Origin: Oceanobacillus manasiensis
GTDB lineage: Bacteria; Bacillota; Bacilli; Bacillales; Amphibacillaceae
DNA length: 64,000 nucleotides
Assembly: GCF_000724085.1 (NCBI RefSeq)
Contig: NZ_CCDL010000002.1
Span: forward strand, 372,001-436,000
Direction of reading: 5' to 3'
Below are positions 9,360 to 18,442 of the stretch, piece by piece. The notes under the pieces were generated by a model. That model was not told the DNA's origin and ran no database searches. It worked only from the letters and a program-made list of their open reading frames with translations. Position 1 is the stretch's first letter. Each line of letters begins with the position of its first letter. The translations under genes and the position numbers were made by a program.

Positions 9360-10274
9360 TTAGCGATGATTTACATATTGAATTGGTTTAATACTTTGTT
9401 GAATTTCTAAATAAGTATCGTTGGCGAGTTCATCTAATGATAAAGATGTATTTGCCTTTACTTGGCCCACAGAGCTTGCACCAAATACAGCACTAGCTAC
9501 AGCGGGATGCTTGAGTACATATTGTAAGGCAATTTCTTGCATGCCTTCTTCAGAGCTAATGTTTGCTAATGTATTATAGTAATTCTGTAAATCGTTATAG
9601 GAGTGATTTAGATACCCTTCCTGGCCTTTTTCCTCTATCTTATGTTTAGCCTGATTACTAAGCATTCCTTTGGCTAAAGGACCTCTTGCAAGGACGCTGA
9701 TCCCATTTGCATGTAGAAGATCAAGGACTTCCTCTTCAGGGCGACGGTCTAAGATACTATATTGCATCATAACTGCATCAATAGTCGAACGTTTGACATA
9801 TTCTCTAATAACGTTTGGACGAATAGAGGAAATGCCATAACTTCGTATGTATCCTTCATCCTTTAGACGTTCGAATGCCTCAATCGATTCATCAATCGGA
9901 TCGTCAATGGTGCCACCATGTAGCATGTAAAAATCAATATAATCTGTTTGCAGACGACGTAGACTATCTTTTACTCCTTCGGTTATATGCTTTGCTGAAG
10001 GATCCCAATACCAGTCCTCTGTTTTTTTATTAAAATGATTGCCTACTTTAGTAGTAAGCACGACTTGATCACGTTTTCCTTTAATTGCTTTTCCTACAAT
10101 TTCTTCATTTGTCCCGAAATCATATAGATCAGCAGTATCGAGATGTGTTATACCACGATCGATTGCAATATCAATCATATTTTTTGCCTGGTTTAGATCT
10201 GTTCCAAGTGACATACAACCTAATGTAAGGGGTGAAATTGAAATACCGGACTTACCCAATTGATTTTGTTTCAT
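9360..10274 (-). CDS. Aldo/keto reductase, YqkF-like
   Basis: NADPH-dependent TIM-barrel oxidoreductase of 304 aa. The catalytic Asp and Tyr are in HLDTADLYDFG, the Lys in VLTTKVG, and the His in FYMLHGG. A phosphate-binding GxxSVGQV segment lies near the C-terminus. I chose the ATG at 10274, nine bases after GGGAGG. An ATG at 10283 directly abuts that ribosome site and is less likely. The gene is monocistronic and divergent from nudF. Substrates of this branch are not known. Confidence 0.9.
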   Translation of the reverse strand: MKQNQLGKSGISISPLTLGCMSLGTDLNQAKNMIDIAIDRGITHLDTADLYDFGTNEEIVGKAIKGKRDQVVLTTKVGNHFNKKTEDWYWDPSAKHITEGVKDSLRRLQTDYIDFYMLHGGTIDDPIDESIEAFERLKDEGYIRSYGISSIRPNVIREYVKRSTIDAVMMQYSILDRRPEEEVLDLLHANGISVLARGPLAKGMLSNQAKHKIEEKGQEGYLNHSYNDLQNYYNTLANISSEEGMQEIALQYVLKHPAVASAVFGASSVGQVKANTSLSLDELANDTYLEIQQSIKPIQYVNHR

Positions 10275-10416
10275 GCGAATCATCCTCCCAATTTACTTCT
10301 ATTCCCATTTTAAAAAGTCGATAAACACAATACAACTATTTTGCGATGGAATTAATAATGACTTATAATTTAACATAGAAGAAATATCTATAGTGTTAAA
10401 GAAAGAAGGATTATAT

Positions 10417-10962
10417 ATGAAAAAATTTGAAGAGAAAACAATTGAAACAACTTCCATATATGAAGGAAAAGTTGTTGATTTACGAGTGGATGAAGTTAGC
10501 CTGCCGAACGGAAAAACAGCGAAAAGAGAGTTGATTAAGCATCCAGGCGCTGTTGCTGTAATTCCTATTACAAAAGACCAAAAGATTGTGTTTGTAGAAC
10601 AGTATCGTAAGCCACTTGAAAAGTCATTGGTAGAAATACCCGCAGGAAAAGTGGAAGTTGGGGAAGCGCCAGAATTAACAGCTAGGCGTGAACTGGAAGA
10701 AGAGACAGGTTATACAACGAAGGACCTTTCCTTCGTTACTTCTTTTTATACTTCACCTGGCTTTGCTGATGAATTAATGCATATTTATATAACGGACGAG
10801 ATAGAAAAATTGGAGAACCCAGTGGGAAGTGACGAGGACGAATTTGTTGAGGTTCTTGAGTTAACATTAGATGAAGCGAAAGAGTTTGTTGAGCAAGAGA
10901 GAATACATGATGCAAAGACAAACTATGCGATACTTTATTTGCATGCATTGGGGAAATATTAA
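10417..10962 (+). CDS. nudF: ADP-ribose pyrophosphatase (Nudix hydrolase)
   Basis: Nudix enzyme of 181 aa that hydrolyses ADP-ribose to AMP and ribose-5-phosphate. A complete Nudix box of the form GX5EX7REXXEEXG begins at GKVEVGEAPE and runs through RRELEEETGY. The ATG at 10417 follows AAGAAAGAAGGA. A GTG at 10393 in the same frame lacks a ribosome site. Its TAA directly abuts the ATG of the EndoQ-like gene, so the two are coupled. The pairing places sanitation of damaged nucleotides next to repair of deaminated bases. Confidence 0.95.
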   Translation: MKKFEEKTIETTSIYEGKVVDLRVDEVSLPNGKTAKRELIKHPGAVAVIPITKDQKIVFVEQYRKPLEKSLVEIPAGKVEVGEAPELTARRELEEETGYTTKDLSFVTSFYTSPGFADELMHIYITDEIEKLENPVGSDEDEFVEVLELTLDEAKEFVEQERIHDAKTNYAILYLHALGKY

Positions 10963-12138
10963 ATGTTATCTAATTACTTTGTTGATATGCATATCCATAT
11001 AGGAAGAGATATTGACAATAAGCCAGTTAAAATAACTGGCGCAAAGTCATTGACTTTGACGAATATTTTGAAAGAGTCGAGTAGAAATAAAGGAATGGGT
11101 ATGATTGGTGTTATTGATTGTCATGCTCCAGCCGTTCAGCGAGAAATAACCACTTTAATTCAATCCGGTAGAGCATGGGAATTAAATGATGGCGGAGTGC
11201 AATTTGAAGAAGTAACCCTATTGCTTGGTTCTGAGATTGAGGTTTATGATTCAACTTGTCAGGGGCCAATTCATGTATTATGCTTTCTTCCGAATTTAAA
11301 GAGGATGGAAGAATTCACAATGTGGCTCTCAGATAGAATGACAAATATTAGTCTAAGCTCACAACGATATTATGGAACTGGAAAAGAGCTGCAGTATAAA
11401 GTAAAAGAGTTAGAAGGAATTTTTATTCCAGCTCATGTTTTTACCCCCTTTAAAAGTTTGTATGGTAAAGGAGTAAAAACATCGCTTACAGAAATATTAG
11501 AACCAGACCTAGTTGATGGAATTGAACTTGGTTTAAGCTCTGACACAGAAATGGCTGATCAGCTTGCTGAACTTCATTCCTATACTTTTTTAACTAATTC
11601 TGATGCACATTCGCTAGCAAAAATTGCCCGCGAATATCAAGTAGTCAAAATGGAAAATCCTTCGTTTAAAGAGTTTCTGTGGGCGTTACACAATATTAAG
11701 GGCCGAGAAATTACAGCAAACTATGGGATGAACCCTGCGCTAGGAAAGTACCATCTTACAATATGTAATGAATGTGAACAACAAACACCAGCCAATTCAG
11801 TGTATTGTAGCCACTGTGGTTCCAAGAAAATAATTAAGGGTGTGGCAGACAGAATCCGGGAATTGAGCAATGATAAGTTGAATAAGCAAGTGCGTCCACC
11901 TTATAACTATCAAGTACCGTTGGAATATATTCCTTCACTAGGGAAGAAAACATATGATAAGCTTCTGGGAAAATTCGGTAATGAAATGAATGTTATCCAT
12001 AAGGCTAGTAAAAAGGAAATGGAAGAAATCGTTCAAGGAAAAATTGCCAAATCTATCATTCAAATGCGAGAAGGTAAATTAGGTATCCAAGCAGGTGGTG
12101 GAGGGAAATATGGAAAAATAATAACGGATAAACCATGA
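10963..12138 (+). CDS. Endonuclease Q family protein (YqxK-like, PHP domain)
   Basis: 391 aa protein of the TIGR00375/EndoQ family. EndoQ enzymes nick DNA 5' to deaminated bases (uracil, hypoxanthine, xanthine) and abasic sites. The N-terminal PHP domain starts with DMHIHIGRD (His10, His12), and further metal ligands are in IDCHAP, PAHVFTP and NSDAHS. A four-cysteine zinc ribbon (CNEC...CSHC) begins at about residue 268. The C-terminal tail carries a helix-hairpin-helix (PSLGKKTYDKLL), as in archaeal EndoQ. The ribosome site GGGGAAA lies inside nudF. Assignment to the family is firm; the activity of this protein is inferred. Confidence 0.85.
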   Translation: MLSNYFVDMHIHIGRDIDNKPVKITGAKSLTLTNILKESSRNKGMGMIGVIDCHAPAVQREITTLIQSGRAWELNDGGVQFEEVTLLLGSEIEVYDSTCQGPIHVLCFLPNLKRMEEFTMWLSDRMTNISLSSQRYYGTGKELQYKVKELEGIFIPAHVFTPFKSLYGKGVKTSLTEILEPDLVDGIELGLSSDTEMADQLAELHSYTFLTNSDAHSLAKIAREYQVVKMENPSFKEFLWALHNIKGREITANYGMNPALGKYHLTICNECEQQTPANSVYCSHCGSKKIIKGVADRIRELSNDKLNKQVRPPYNYQVPLEYIPSLGKKTYDKLLGKFGNEMNVIHKASKKEMEEIVQGKIAKSIIQMREGKLGIQAGGGGKYGKIITDKP

Positions 12139-12163
12139 TTTTTACGAAGCAATAATAGTAAGT

Positions 12164-12194
12164 TGGTATTTTTAACTGGAATTCTTCATAGTTT
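12164..12194 (+). promoter_or_regulatory. Possible sigma-E-type promoter before spoIIM
   Basis: TGGTATTTT and CATAGTTT are spaced roughly like a mother-cell sigma-E promoter. The -10 shares the CATA start and terminal T with the CATACAAT-like consensus. The match is partial, so the call rests mostly on the known sigma-E control of spoIIM. Confidence 0.3.
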
Positions 12195-12230
12195 TTAGTA
12201 TAGCAGTATCTCTTGAATGGAGGATTCCTA

Positions 12231-12869
12231 ATGTATAAAAATAGAGCTATCATTACAGACCACTTAAAAGACCATGCCACCATCTATTTGTTTATGATTA
12301 TCCTGTTTATGACTGGAATAGTTTTTGGAGCTATTCTAGTTAATAGTATGAGTATAATCCAAAAACAGGATTTATTTTTTTATTTGGAACGTTTTTTTGG
12401 TCAGCTTCATGATCAGCAGATAACCGAAAACACAATTATCCTAAAAAATAGCTTTCTTTATCATGTGAAATACTTACTTCTACTATTTATACTTGGTTTG
12501 TCTGTAATTGGGCTTCCAATAGTATGGATATTATTGTTTATTAAAGGTCTAGTTGTTGGATTTTCGGTAGGGTTTATCGTGAATCAGTTAGGAATGGACG
12601 GGTTTTTATTGGCTACTTTTTCCATTGCTCCCCAAAATCTTTTAATTATACCTATCTATATTGTTGCGGGTAGTTTAGCAATGATTTTTTCATTGAAGCT
12701 ACTAGGCAAGTTATTTACTCGTAAAGTTTCACAACCGGTCTTCCAGCCTTTTGGAAGATACGCAGCAATCTTCGGTTTTCTTTTGTTATTATCCTTTGTA
12801 GCTGCTTTGTTAGAGACGTATGTAGCGAATGAAGCAATGACATATATAGTTAAATCATTTTACCAATAA
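12231..12869 (+). CDS. spoIIM: Stage II sporulation protein M
   Basis: Multi-pass membrane protein of 212 aa. It is part of the SpoIIDMP complex that remodels septal peptidoglycan and drives engulfment of the forespore; SpoIIM anchors the complex in the mother-cell membrane. About five hydrophobic segments are visible, with the family-type FIKGLVVGFSVGFIV core and a downstream SIAPQNLLIIPIYIV helix. The ATG at 12231 lies 7 bases after GGAGG. It sits directly upstream of fur as in B. subtilis and has no obvious partner in the same transcript. Confidence 0.93.
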   Translation: MYKNRAIITDHLKDHATIYLFMIILFMTGIVFGAILVNSMSIIQKQDLFFYLERFFGQLHDQQITENTIILKNSFLYHVKYLLLLFILGLSVIGLPIVWILLFIKGLVVGFSVGFIVNQLGMDGFLLATFSIAPQNLLIIPIYIVAGSLAMIFSLKLLGKLFTRKVSQPVFQPFGRYAAIFGFLLLLSFVAALLETYVANEAMTYIVKSFYQ

Positions 12870-12880
12870 TGAAACTTAAA

Positions 12881-12895
12881 CTATAATAATTATAA
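12881..12895. promoter_or_regulatory. PerR-box-like operator upstream of fur
   Basis: CTATAATAATTATAA matches the 7-1-7 PerR consensus TTATAATNATTATAA at 13 of 14 defined positions. It lies 26 bases upstream of the fur -35 box. PerR control of fur is known in B. subtilis. The position, upstream of rather than across the promoter, is unusual for simple repression. Confidence 0.55.
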
Positions 12896-12921
12896 ATATA
12901 AAATAATAATTACATTTTATT

Positions 12922-12950
12922 TTGACACGTTCTAATTCGATGCCTATAAT
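12922..12950 (+). promoter_or_regulatory. Sigma-A promoter of fur
   Basis: TTGACA (12922-12927) and TATAAT (12945-12950) are both perfect consensus hexamers with the optimal 17-base spacer. The start of fur follows 30 bases later, so transcription probably begins near 12957. Confidence 0.8.
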
Positions 12951-12980
12951 AAAGATGGGATACGAGGGAGGGAACCTGCC

Positions 12981-13439
12981 ATGGAACATCGCATAGATCA
13001 AATAAAAAAACAGCTCCATGCACAGAGCTACAAGCTTACTCCACAACGGGAAGCCACGGTACGGGTTTTGCTTGAAAGAGAAGAAGACCATCTGAGCGCA
13101 GAAGATATTTATCTACTGGTAAAGGAAAAAGCTCCTGAAATCGGATTGGCAACAGTCTATCGTACATTAGAGTTATTATCAGAACTAAAGATTGTAGATA
13201 AGATAAATTTTGGAGACGGTGTGTCTCGTTATGACCTAAGAAAAGAAGGTGCAGAACACTTCCATCACCATCTTGTTTGTATAGAGTGCGGTTCAGTTGA
13301 AGAAATCGAAGAAGATCTTTTGGGCGATGTAGAAAAAATTGTCCAACGTGATTGGGGCTTCCAGGTGAAAGATCATCGTTTGACATTTCACGGAATTTGC
13401 AAGCAATGTCAGGAAGGATCTGTCCAATTAAAGAAATAA
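12981..13439 (+). CDS. fur: Ferric uptake regulator
   Basis: Fur-family repressor of 152 aa controlling iron uptake. It reads as the Fur orthologue rather than PerR or Zur: it has the winged-helix region SYKLTPQREATVRVL and the recognition helix ATVYRTLELLSEL, and the HFHHHLVCIECG segment carries the regulatory and structural metal sites. Structural zinc cysteines are Cys100/Cys103 and Cys140/Cys143. The ATG is preceded by GAGGGAGG. It has its own strong promoter and a terminator behind it, so it is monocistronic. A PerR-like box upstream suggests cross-control by peroxide stress. Confidence 0.97.
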   Translation: MEHRIDQIKKQLHAQSYKLTPQREATVRVLLEREEDHLSAEDIYLLVKEKAPEIGLATVYRTLELLSELKIVDKINFGDGVSRYDLRKEGAEHFHHHLVCIECGSVEEIEEDLLGDVEKIVQRDWGFQVKDHRLTFHGICKQCQEGSVQLKK

Positions 13440-13445
13440 ATCGAG

Positions 13446-13477
13446 TGCCTTTTTTCAGCTGAAGAAAGGCATTTTTT
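13446..13477 (+). terminator. Terminator of fur
   Basis: TGCCTTTTTTC pairs with GAAGAAAGGCA (13461-13471) around an AGCT loop, with one G-U pair. A run of six T follows. Confidence 0.75.
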
Positions 13478-13676
13478 AACGTTGTTTAATGCCATAAGAC
13501 TTTTGACTACCGCATCTTGAACTTTTGTTCTCGCGAAAGCATTTACAAACGTTATTAAAAAGGGTAAATTGTAGTCAGTGTTCTTTTTTAACTTCTATGT
13601 TTCTATGTATAATGTTAATCTTTTTTGGCATATCTTCTAATAATAGAAGATTATAGAAAAGTCCAGAAGGGGAGTT

Positions 13677-13889
13677 ATGCATTTGAAACGATTAGTATGG
13701 GATACGCTAAAAGTTTTTATTATCTTTACTGCTTGCACTTGTTTATTTTATTTCGGGCTTAGGGCTATGCATTCTGAATACGAAGAATTTCATCGATATG
13801 ATCAGCCGGATGGCCCAGCCGTTAAAGTTTTTCAAACAGAATCAAGCTTGCTAGACAGATTAAATCTATTTTTTCGCTTGGGGGAGTAA
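13677..13889 (+). CDS. YqzK family protein (DUF4227)
   Basis: Small protein of 70 aa with one membrane segment near residues 8-28 and a conserved [17 protein letters not shown] tail. It is conserved between fur and xerD in Bacilli and has no known function. AAGGGGAG lies only 2 bases before the ATG at 13677. A TTG two codons later (13683, giving an MKRLVWDT start) has better 8-base spacing and may be the true start. A TATAAT at 13608-13613 may be its -10 box. The stop is 4 bases before xerD, so the two are probably co-transcribed. Confidence 0.8.
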   Translation: MHLKRLVWDTLKVFIIFTACTCLFYFGLRAMHSEYEEFHRYDQPDGPAVKVFQTESSLLDRLNLFFRLGE

Positions 13890-13893
13890 GCTG

Positions 13894-14787
13894 ATGCTGG
13901 AACACGCATTAGAGGATTTTTTTCATTTTTTACAAGTGGAGAAAGGACTCTCAGATAATACACTACAATCTTATAAGAGAGATCTTTCTCATTATCTAAA
14001 TTACACGGAAAAAGTGCTAGAGAAAAGTGATTGGAAGGATATTAGACGATCAGATATTGTAGGCTTTTTACATATTCTAAAGGATGATAATAAATCCTCC
14101 GCTACAATTGCCAGACATGTATCATCCGTTCGCTCCTTTCATCAATTTCTTGTCAGGGAACAACTAGTAAATCAGGATGCCAGTTTAAATATAGAAACAC
14201 CAAAGAAGGAACAGAAGCTTCCAGATGTATTGTCATTAAAAGATGTAGAAACGCTTTTACAAATACCAAGCTCATCGCCATTGCATATTCGAAACAAAGC
14301 AATGTTTGAATTGCTTTATGCTACTGGATTAAGAGTGAGCGAACTTCTCTCCCTAAAAATTGGAGATTTGCATTTAACGATGGGTTTTGTCCAATGCTTT
14401 GGTAAAGGATCAAAAGAACGGATTGTGCCACTAGGCAATGTCGCCATTGATGCTATTGAAAAATACTTGCGACAAGCAAGGCCTATGTTGGTAAAAAACA
14501 AAAAGGACGATCAGTCTGTTTTCGTCAACCAGCATGGACGCCCTTTAAGTAGACAAGGTTTTTGGAAAGTATTGAAAGCAGCTGCACAAACAGCGGGCAT
14601 TAAGAAAAGTATTACGCCTCATACACTACGACATTCCTTTGCAACACATTTGCTTGAAAATGGAGCTGATTTACGTGTAGTGCAGGAAATGTTGGGACAT
14701 GCTGATATTTCGACTACCCAAATTTATACCCATGTCACAAAAGCTAGATTAAAAGATATTTATGATTCATACCACCCTAGAGCTTAA
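13894..14787 (+). CDS. xerD: Site-specific tyrosine recombinase XerD
   Basis: Chromosome dimer resolution recombinase (RipX in B. subtilis), 297 aa. With a XerC/CodV partner it acts at dif. It has an N-terminal SAM-like core-binding domain and a C-terminal catalytic domain. The full active-site set is visible: Arg147 (ATGLRVSE), Lys171, His243 and Arg246 (HTLRH), His269 (LGH) and Tyr278 (QIYTH). The length and location fit the housekeeping enzyme rather than a mobile-element integrase. Its ribosome site GGGGGAG lies at the end of yqzK. Confidence 0.96.
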   Translation: MLEHALEDFFHFLQVEKGLSDNTLQSYKRDLSHYLNYTEKVLEKSDWKDIRRSDIVGFLHILKDDNKSSATIARHVSSVRSFHQFLVREQLVNQDASLNIETPKKEQKLPDVLSLKDVETLLQIPSSSPLHIRNKAMFELLYATGLRVSELLSLKIGDLHLTMGFVQCFGKGSKERIVPLGNVAIDAIEKYLRQARPMLVKNKKDDQSVFVNQHGRPLSRQGFWKVLKAAAQTAGIKKSITPHTLRHSFATHLLENGADLRVVQEMLGHADISTTQIYTHVTKARLKDIYDSYHPRA

Positions 14788-14908
14788 TAACCGTTTTAGT
14801 TGTCAGACATCCTACAAGCGCAGTCGAATCTCTAATGGCATACATAGCTAACAAAAATAAACATATAACTGCAGAAATATGGGAAGATAATCTACAGGAG
14901 GTATCAGT

Positions 14909-16090
14909 ATGAGAAATTTCAAACGTGTATTTTTAATTGTAATGGATTCAGTGGGAATTGGTGAAGCACCTGATGCTGAAAAATTTAATGATAAGGGTGC
15001 AGATACACTAGGACATATTGCTGAACGTATGAATGGACTTCATATGCCAAATATGGGTTTACTTGGTTTAAGTAACATTAGAGAAATTAGAGGAATTAAC
15101 AAGGCTGTAGAACCAAAAGCACATTATACTAAAATGCAGGAAGCCTCTAATGGGAAAGACACAATGACAGGACATTGGGAGATTATGGGACTACACATCG
15201 AGCAGCCCTTCCGTACATTTCCAGATGGATTTCCAGATGAACTAATAAAAGAGTTAGAAGAGAAGTCGGGCCGTAAAATAATTGGTAACAAACCTGCATC
15301 TGGTACAGAAATTCTTGATGAACTTGGACAGGAACATATGGAGACAGGGGCTCTGATAGTCTACACTTCTGCAGATTCCGTTTTGCAAATAGCAGCTCAT
15401 GAAGAAATAGTACCCATTGAAGAACAATACCGTATTTGTGAGATGGCCAGAGAATTAACGCTGGATGAAAAATATATGATAGGTCGAGTGATAGCCAGAC
15501 CATTCATTGGTACACCAGGTGCTTTTGAGAGAACTTCTAATCGGCATGACTATGCTTTAAAACCTTTTGGTCATACTGTAATGAATGAGTTACAGGAACA
15601 GCAATATGACGTCATTGCGATTGGGAAGATTTCTGACATATATGATGGAGAAGGTGTTACAGAAGCCATTCGAACTACAGACAATGAAGATGGGATGACT
15701 AAATTGGTAGAAAGTATGGAGAACGATTTCACTGGGATAAGTTTTCTGAATTTAGTTGATTTTGATGCGAAGTTTGGTCATCGTCGTGATCCGATAGGGT
15801 ATGGGAAAGCATTAGAAGCATTTGATGCCAGACTACCAGAAGTGTTAGAAAAAATGGAAGAGGACGATTTATTATTAATAACAGCTGATCATGGGAATGA
15901 TCCTGTGCATCACGGAACAGATCATACTCGGGAATATGTACCATTATTGGCTTACCATACAGAAATCAAAGAGGCGAAACAACTGCCTATAAGAAGAACG
16001 TTTGCAGATATCGGTGCGACCATCGCAGATAATTTTGAAGTCAAGTCACCAGTACATGGAGAAAGCTTTTTAAAAGAAATTAACAAATAG
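14909..16090 (+). CDS. deoB: Phosphopentomutase
   Basis: Converts ribose-1-phosphate or deoxyribose-1-phosphate to the 5-phosphates, linking nucleoside breakdown to central carbon metabolism. It is 393 aa and belongs to the alkaline phosphatase superfamily. Manganese ligands begin with Asp13 in VMDSVGIGE, and the phosphorylated Thr is Thr85 in [21 protein letters not shown] and TADHGNDP carry further ligands. AGGAGG precedes the ATG. It starts the deoB-pupG-pdp set with gaps of 9 and 15 bases. Confidence 0.97.
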   Translation: MRNFKRVFLIVMDSVGIGEAPDAEKFNDKGADTLGHIAERMNGLHMPNMGLLGLSNIREIRGINKAVEPKAHYTKMQEASNGKDTMTGHWEIMGLHIEQPFRTFPDGFPDELIKELEEKSGRKIIGNKPASGTEILDELGQEHMETGALIVYTSADSVLQIAAHEEIVPIEEQYRICEMARELTLDEKYMIGRVIARPFIGTPGAFERTSNRHDYALKPFGHTVMNELQEQQYDVIAIGKISDIYDGEGVTEAIRTTDNEDGMTKLVESMENDFTGISFLNLVDFDAKFGHRRDPIGYGKALEAFDARLPEVLEKMEEDDLLLITADHGNDPVHHGTDHTREYVPLLAYHTEIKEAKQLPIRRTFADIGATIADNFEVKSPVHGESFLKEINK

Positions 16091-16099
16091 GGGGAAGAC

Positions 16100-16927
16100 A
16101 TGATGAATCAAACAGAATTAAAGGAAGCTTCAGCGTATATACAAACAAAATTGGAAGCAAAACCAACACTAGGACTTATTCTTGGGTCAGGTCTAGGTGT
16201 GTTGGCAGAAGAGATTGAAAATCCGGTAAACATACCTTATGAAGAAATCCCTCATTTCCCTGTATCTACCGTTTCCGGCCATAAGGGGCAACTTGTAGTC
16301 GGCACTTTGGAAGGGAAGCAAGTTATTGCAATGCAAGGAAGATTTCATTATTACGAAGGATATACTATGGATAAAGTAACATCCCCAGTCCGGGTTATGA
16401 AGCAGCTCGGAATTGAAGCAATTATTGTAACAAACGCGGCAGGTGGTGTTAATGTAAGTTATAATCCTGGGGATCTAATGATTATTACGGATCATCTAAA
16501 CAATATGGGTACTAACCCTCTAATAGGTAAGAATGACGATAATCTGGGTGTGCGTTTCCCGGACATGTCGCAAGTCTACGATAGAGATTTCATAAAGCAT
16601 GCACAAGCATGTGCTAATGAATTGGGACTTGAAGTTCGTAAAGGTATTTATGCTGGAAACACTGGACCATCCTATGAAACGCCAGCCGAAGTAAGAATGT
16701 TGCGCACAATTGGAGCAGATGCTGTAGGTATGTCTACAGTACCTGAAGTAATTGTTGCTAACCATGCAGGATTACGTGTGTTAGGAATTTCTTGTATCTC
16801 TAATATGGCAGCTGGAATATTAGATCAGCCATTAACTCATTCAGAGGTTATAGAAACCACTGAAAAAGTTAGAGAAGACTTTTTACAATTCGTAAAACAG
16901 ATTGTTCATACTTTACCACTATCATAA
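16100..16927 (+). CDS. pupG: Purine-nucleoside phosphorylase
   Basis: Trimeric (high-molecular-specificity) PNP family enzyme of 275 aa that phosphorolyses guanosine and inosine to base and ribose-1-phosphate. It shows LILGSGLGVLAEE with phosphate-binding Ser, SGHKGQLV, QGRFHYYEGY, TNAAGGVN and TGPSYETPAEVRM with the base-site Glu. The Met-Met start follows GGGGGAAG; either ATG could be used. It lies between deoB and pdp, which supply and consume sugar phosphates in the same salvage route. Confidence 0.96.
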   Translation: MMNQTELKEASAYIQTKLEAKPTLGLILGSGLGVLAEEIENPVNIPYEEIPHFPVSTVSGHKGQLVVGTLEGKQVIAMQGRFHYYEGYTMDKVTSPVRVMKQLGIEAIIVTNAAGGVNVSYNPGDLMIITDHLNNMGTNPLIGKNDDNLGVRFPDMSQVYDRDFIKHAQACANELGLEVRKGIYAGNTGPSYETPAEVRMLRTIGADAVGMSTVPEVIVANHAGLRVLGISCISNMAAGILDQPLTHSEVIETTEKVREDFLQFVKQIVHTLPLS

Positions 16928-16942
16928 AAAGAGGTGACCATA

Positions 16943-18247
16943 ATGAGAATGTATGATGTTATTGAAAAAAAGCGAGATGGTCAAGCACTTACGAAAGAAG
17001 AAATCGATTTTTTTATTGAAGGATATACTAAAGGAGAAATTCCTGATTATCAGGCGAGCGCTCTATTAATGGCTGTATACTTCGAAGATATGACGGATGA
17101 GGAACGCGCCAACCTAACGTCGGCTATGGTTGAATCAGGAGATCAAATAGATTTGTCTGAAATTGCTGGTACAAAGGTGGACAAGCATTCTACAGGAGGG
17201 GTTGGTGATACAACGACCCTTATTCTTGCTCCATTGGTCGCATCTGTTGGTGTGCCCGTTGCCAAAATGAGTGGAAGAGGACTTGGTCACACAGGTGGAA
17301 CAATTGATAAGCTTGAAGCAGTACCTGGTTTCCATGTTGAAATCAGCAATGAAAAATTTATTGAACTTGTGAATCAAAATAAAGTTGCAGTAATCGGTCA
17401 GTCTGGAAACCTGACTCCAGCTGACAAAAAGCTGTATGGCTTACGTGATGTTACAGCAACGGTTAATTCGATTCCTCTTATAGCAAGCTCTATCATGAGT
17501 AAAAAAATTGCCTCCGGAGCAGACGCCATCGTACTTGATGTAAAAACAGGTGCCGGAGCTTTTATGAAGAATTTAGAAGATGCTAAGAAGCTTGCTGAAG
17601 CAATGGTTACCATAGGAAATCGGGTGGGCAGGCAAACGATGGCAGTCATATCAGATATGAGCCAGCCGCTTGGTTTTGCAATAGGTAATGCACTTGAAGT
17701 TAGGGAAGCTATCGACACTTTAAAGGGTGAGGGGCCGGAAGATTTAACGGAACTTTGTCTAACCCTAGGTAGTCAAATGGTTGTTTTAGCTAAAAAAGCT
17801 AAAAATATGGAAGAAGCAAGAGCGAAATTAAAGGAAAGTATAGAAAATGGTAAAGCCTTTGAGCATTTCAAAACCTTTCTTGATTCACAAGGTGGAGATG
17901 CAACAGTAGCTGACCACCCTGAAAACCTGCCACAAGCAGATTACAAAATAGAATTACCTAGTTTATCAACGGGGACTGTTTCTAAAATTGTTGCAGATGA
18001 TATTGGAACCGCTGCTATGATGCTTGGAGCAGGTCGTGCGACCAAGGACTCAACAATAGATCTTGCAGTAGGAATAGTCCTTCACAAGAAAATTGGCGAG
18101 AGGGTAAAAGAAGGAGAAGCTTTATTAACCATTCACGCTAATCAACAAAACGTTGAGGAAGTTCGTACAAAGCTATATGATAGCATTGTAATAGCAACGG
18201 AAGATGTACCAAAACCAACATTAGTTTATGACACCATAACAGAGTAA
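16943..18247 (+). CDS. pdp: Pyrimidine-nucleoside phosphorylase
   Basis: Splits uridine, thymidine and deoxyuridine with phosphate. At 434 aa it has the same length as B. subtilis Pdp and aligns closely, including [15 protein letters not shown] (phosphate site), [13 protein letters not shown] and [10 protein letters not shown]. The ATG at 16943 sits 5 bases after GAGGTGA. A GTG nine bases earlier overlaps that ribosome site. It is the last gene of the deoB-pupG-pdp operon and is followed by a perfect terminator. Confidence 0.97.
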   Translation: MRMYDVIEKKRDGQALTKEEIDFFIEGYTKGEIPDYQASALLMAVYFEDMTDEERANLTSAMVESGDQIDLSEIAGTKVDKHSTGGVGDTTTLILAPLVASVGVPVAKMSGRGLGHTGGTIDKLEAVPGFHVEISNEKFIELVNQNKVAVIGQSGNLTPADKKLYGLRDVTATVNSIPLIASSIMSKKIASGADAIVLDVKTGAGAFMKNLEDAKKLAEAMVTIGNRVGRQTMAVISDMSQPLGFAIGNALEVREAIDTLKGEGPEDLTELCLTLGSQMVVLAKKAKNMEEARAKLKESIENGKAFEHFKTFLDSQGGDATVADHPENLPQADYKIELPSLSTGTVSKIVADDIGTAAMMLGAGRATKDSTIDLAVGIVLHKKIGERVKEGEALLTIHANQQNVEEVRTKLYDSIVIATEDVPKPTLVYDTITE

Positions 18248-18273
18248 CAATAAATAGAATCATTATTCTAAGG

Positions 18274-18303
18274 GCATGACTTTATATAAAGTCATGCTTT
18301 TTT
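18274..18303 (+). terminator. Terminator of the deoB-pupG-pdp operon
   Basis: A 24-base perfect palindrome (18274-18297, arms beginning GCATGACTTTAT) is followed by seven T. Confidence 0.85.
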
Positions 18304-18442
18304 GAGTGTTTTTGAAGATAACTATTAAATTTAGTAGAGGCTTATCAATGAAAGAAGGCTAATGTTGAGAGATGCCCTAGTAGGTATAAATTTAAGGTTG
18401 AATGTTAATCCTATCTATATATTGATTGTTGGAGGGTTAGCT

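Noticed and set aside
13036-13386. 116-codon minus-strand frame inside fur
   Set aside because: It lies antisense to a clearly conserved gene, with no ribosome site or recognisable motif.
13534-13547. cre-like sequence CGAAAGCATTTACA upstream of yqzK-xerD
   Set aside because: Two mismatches at important positions of the CcpA site and no metabolic gene downstream.
13894-14787. Tyrosine recombinase as a sign of a mobile element
   Set aside because: It is the housekeeping XerD in conserved synteny between yqzK and deoB; no att-like repeats or phage genes flank it.
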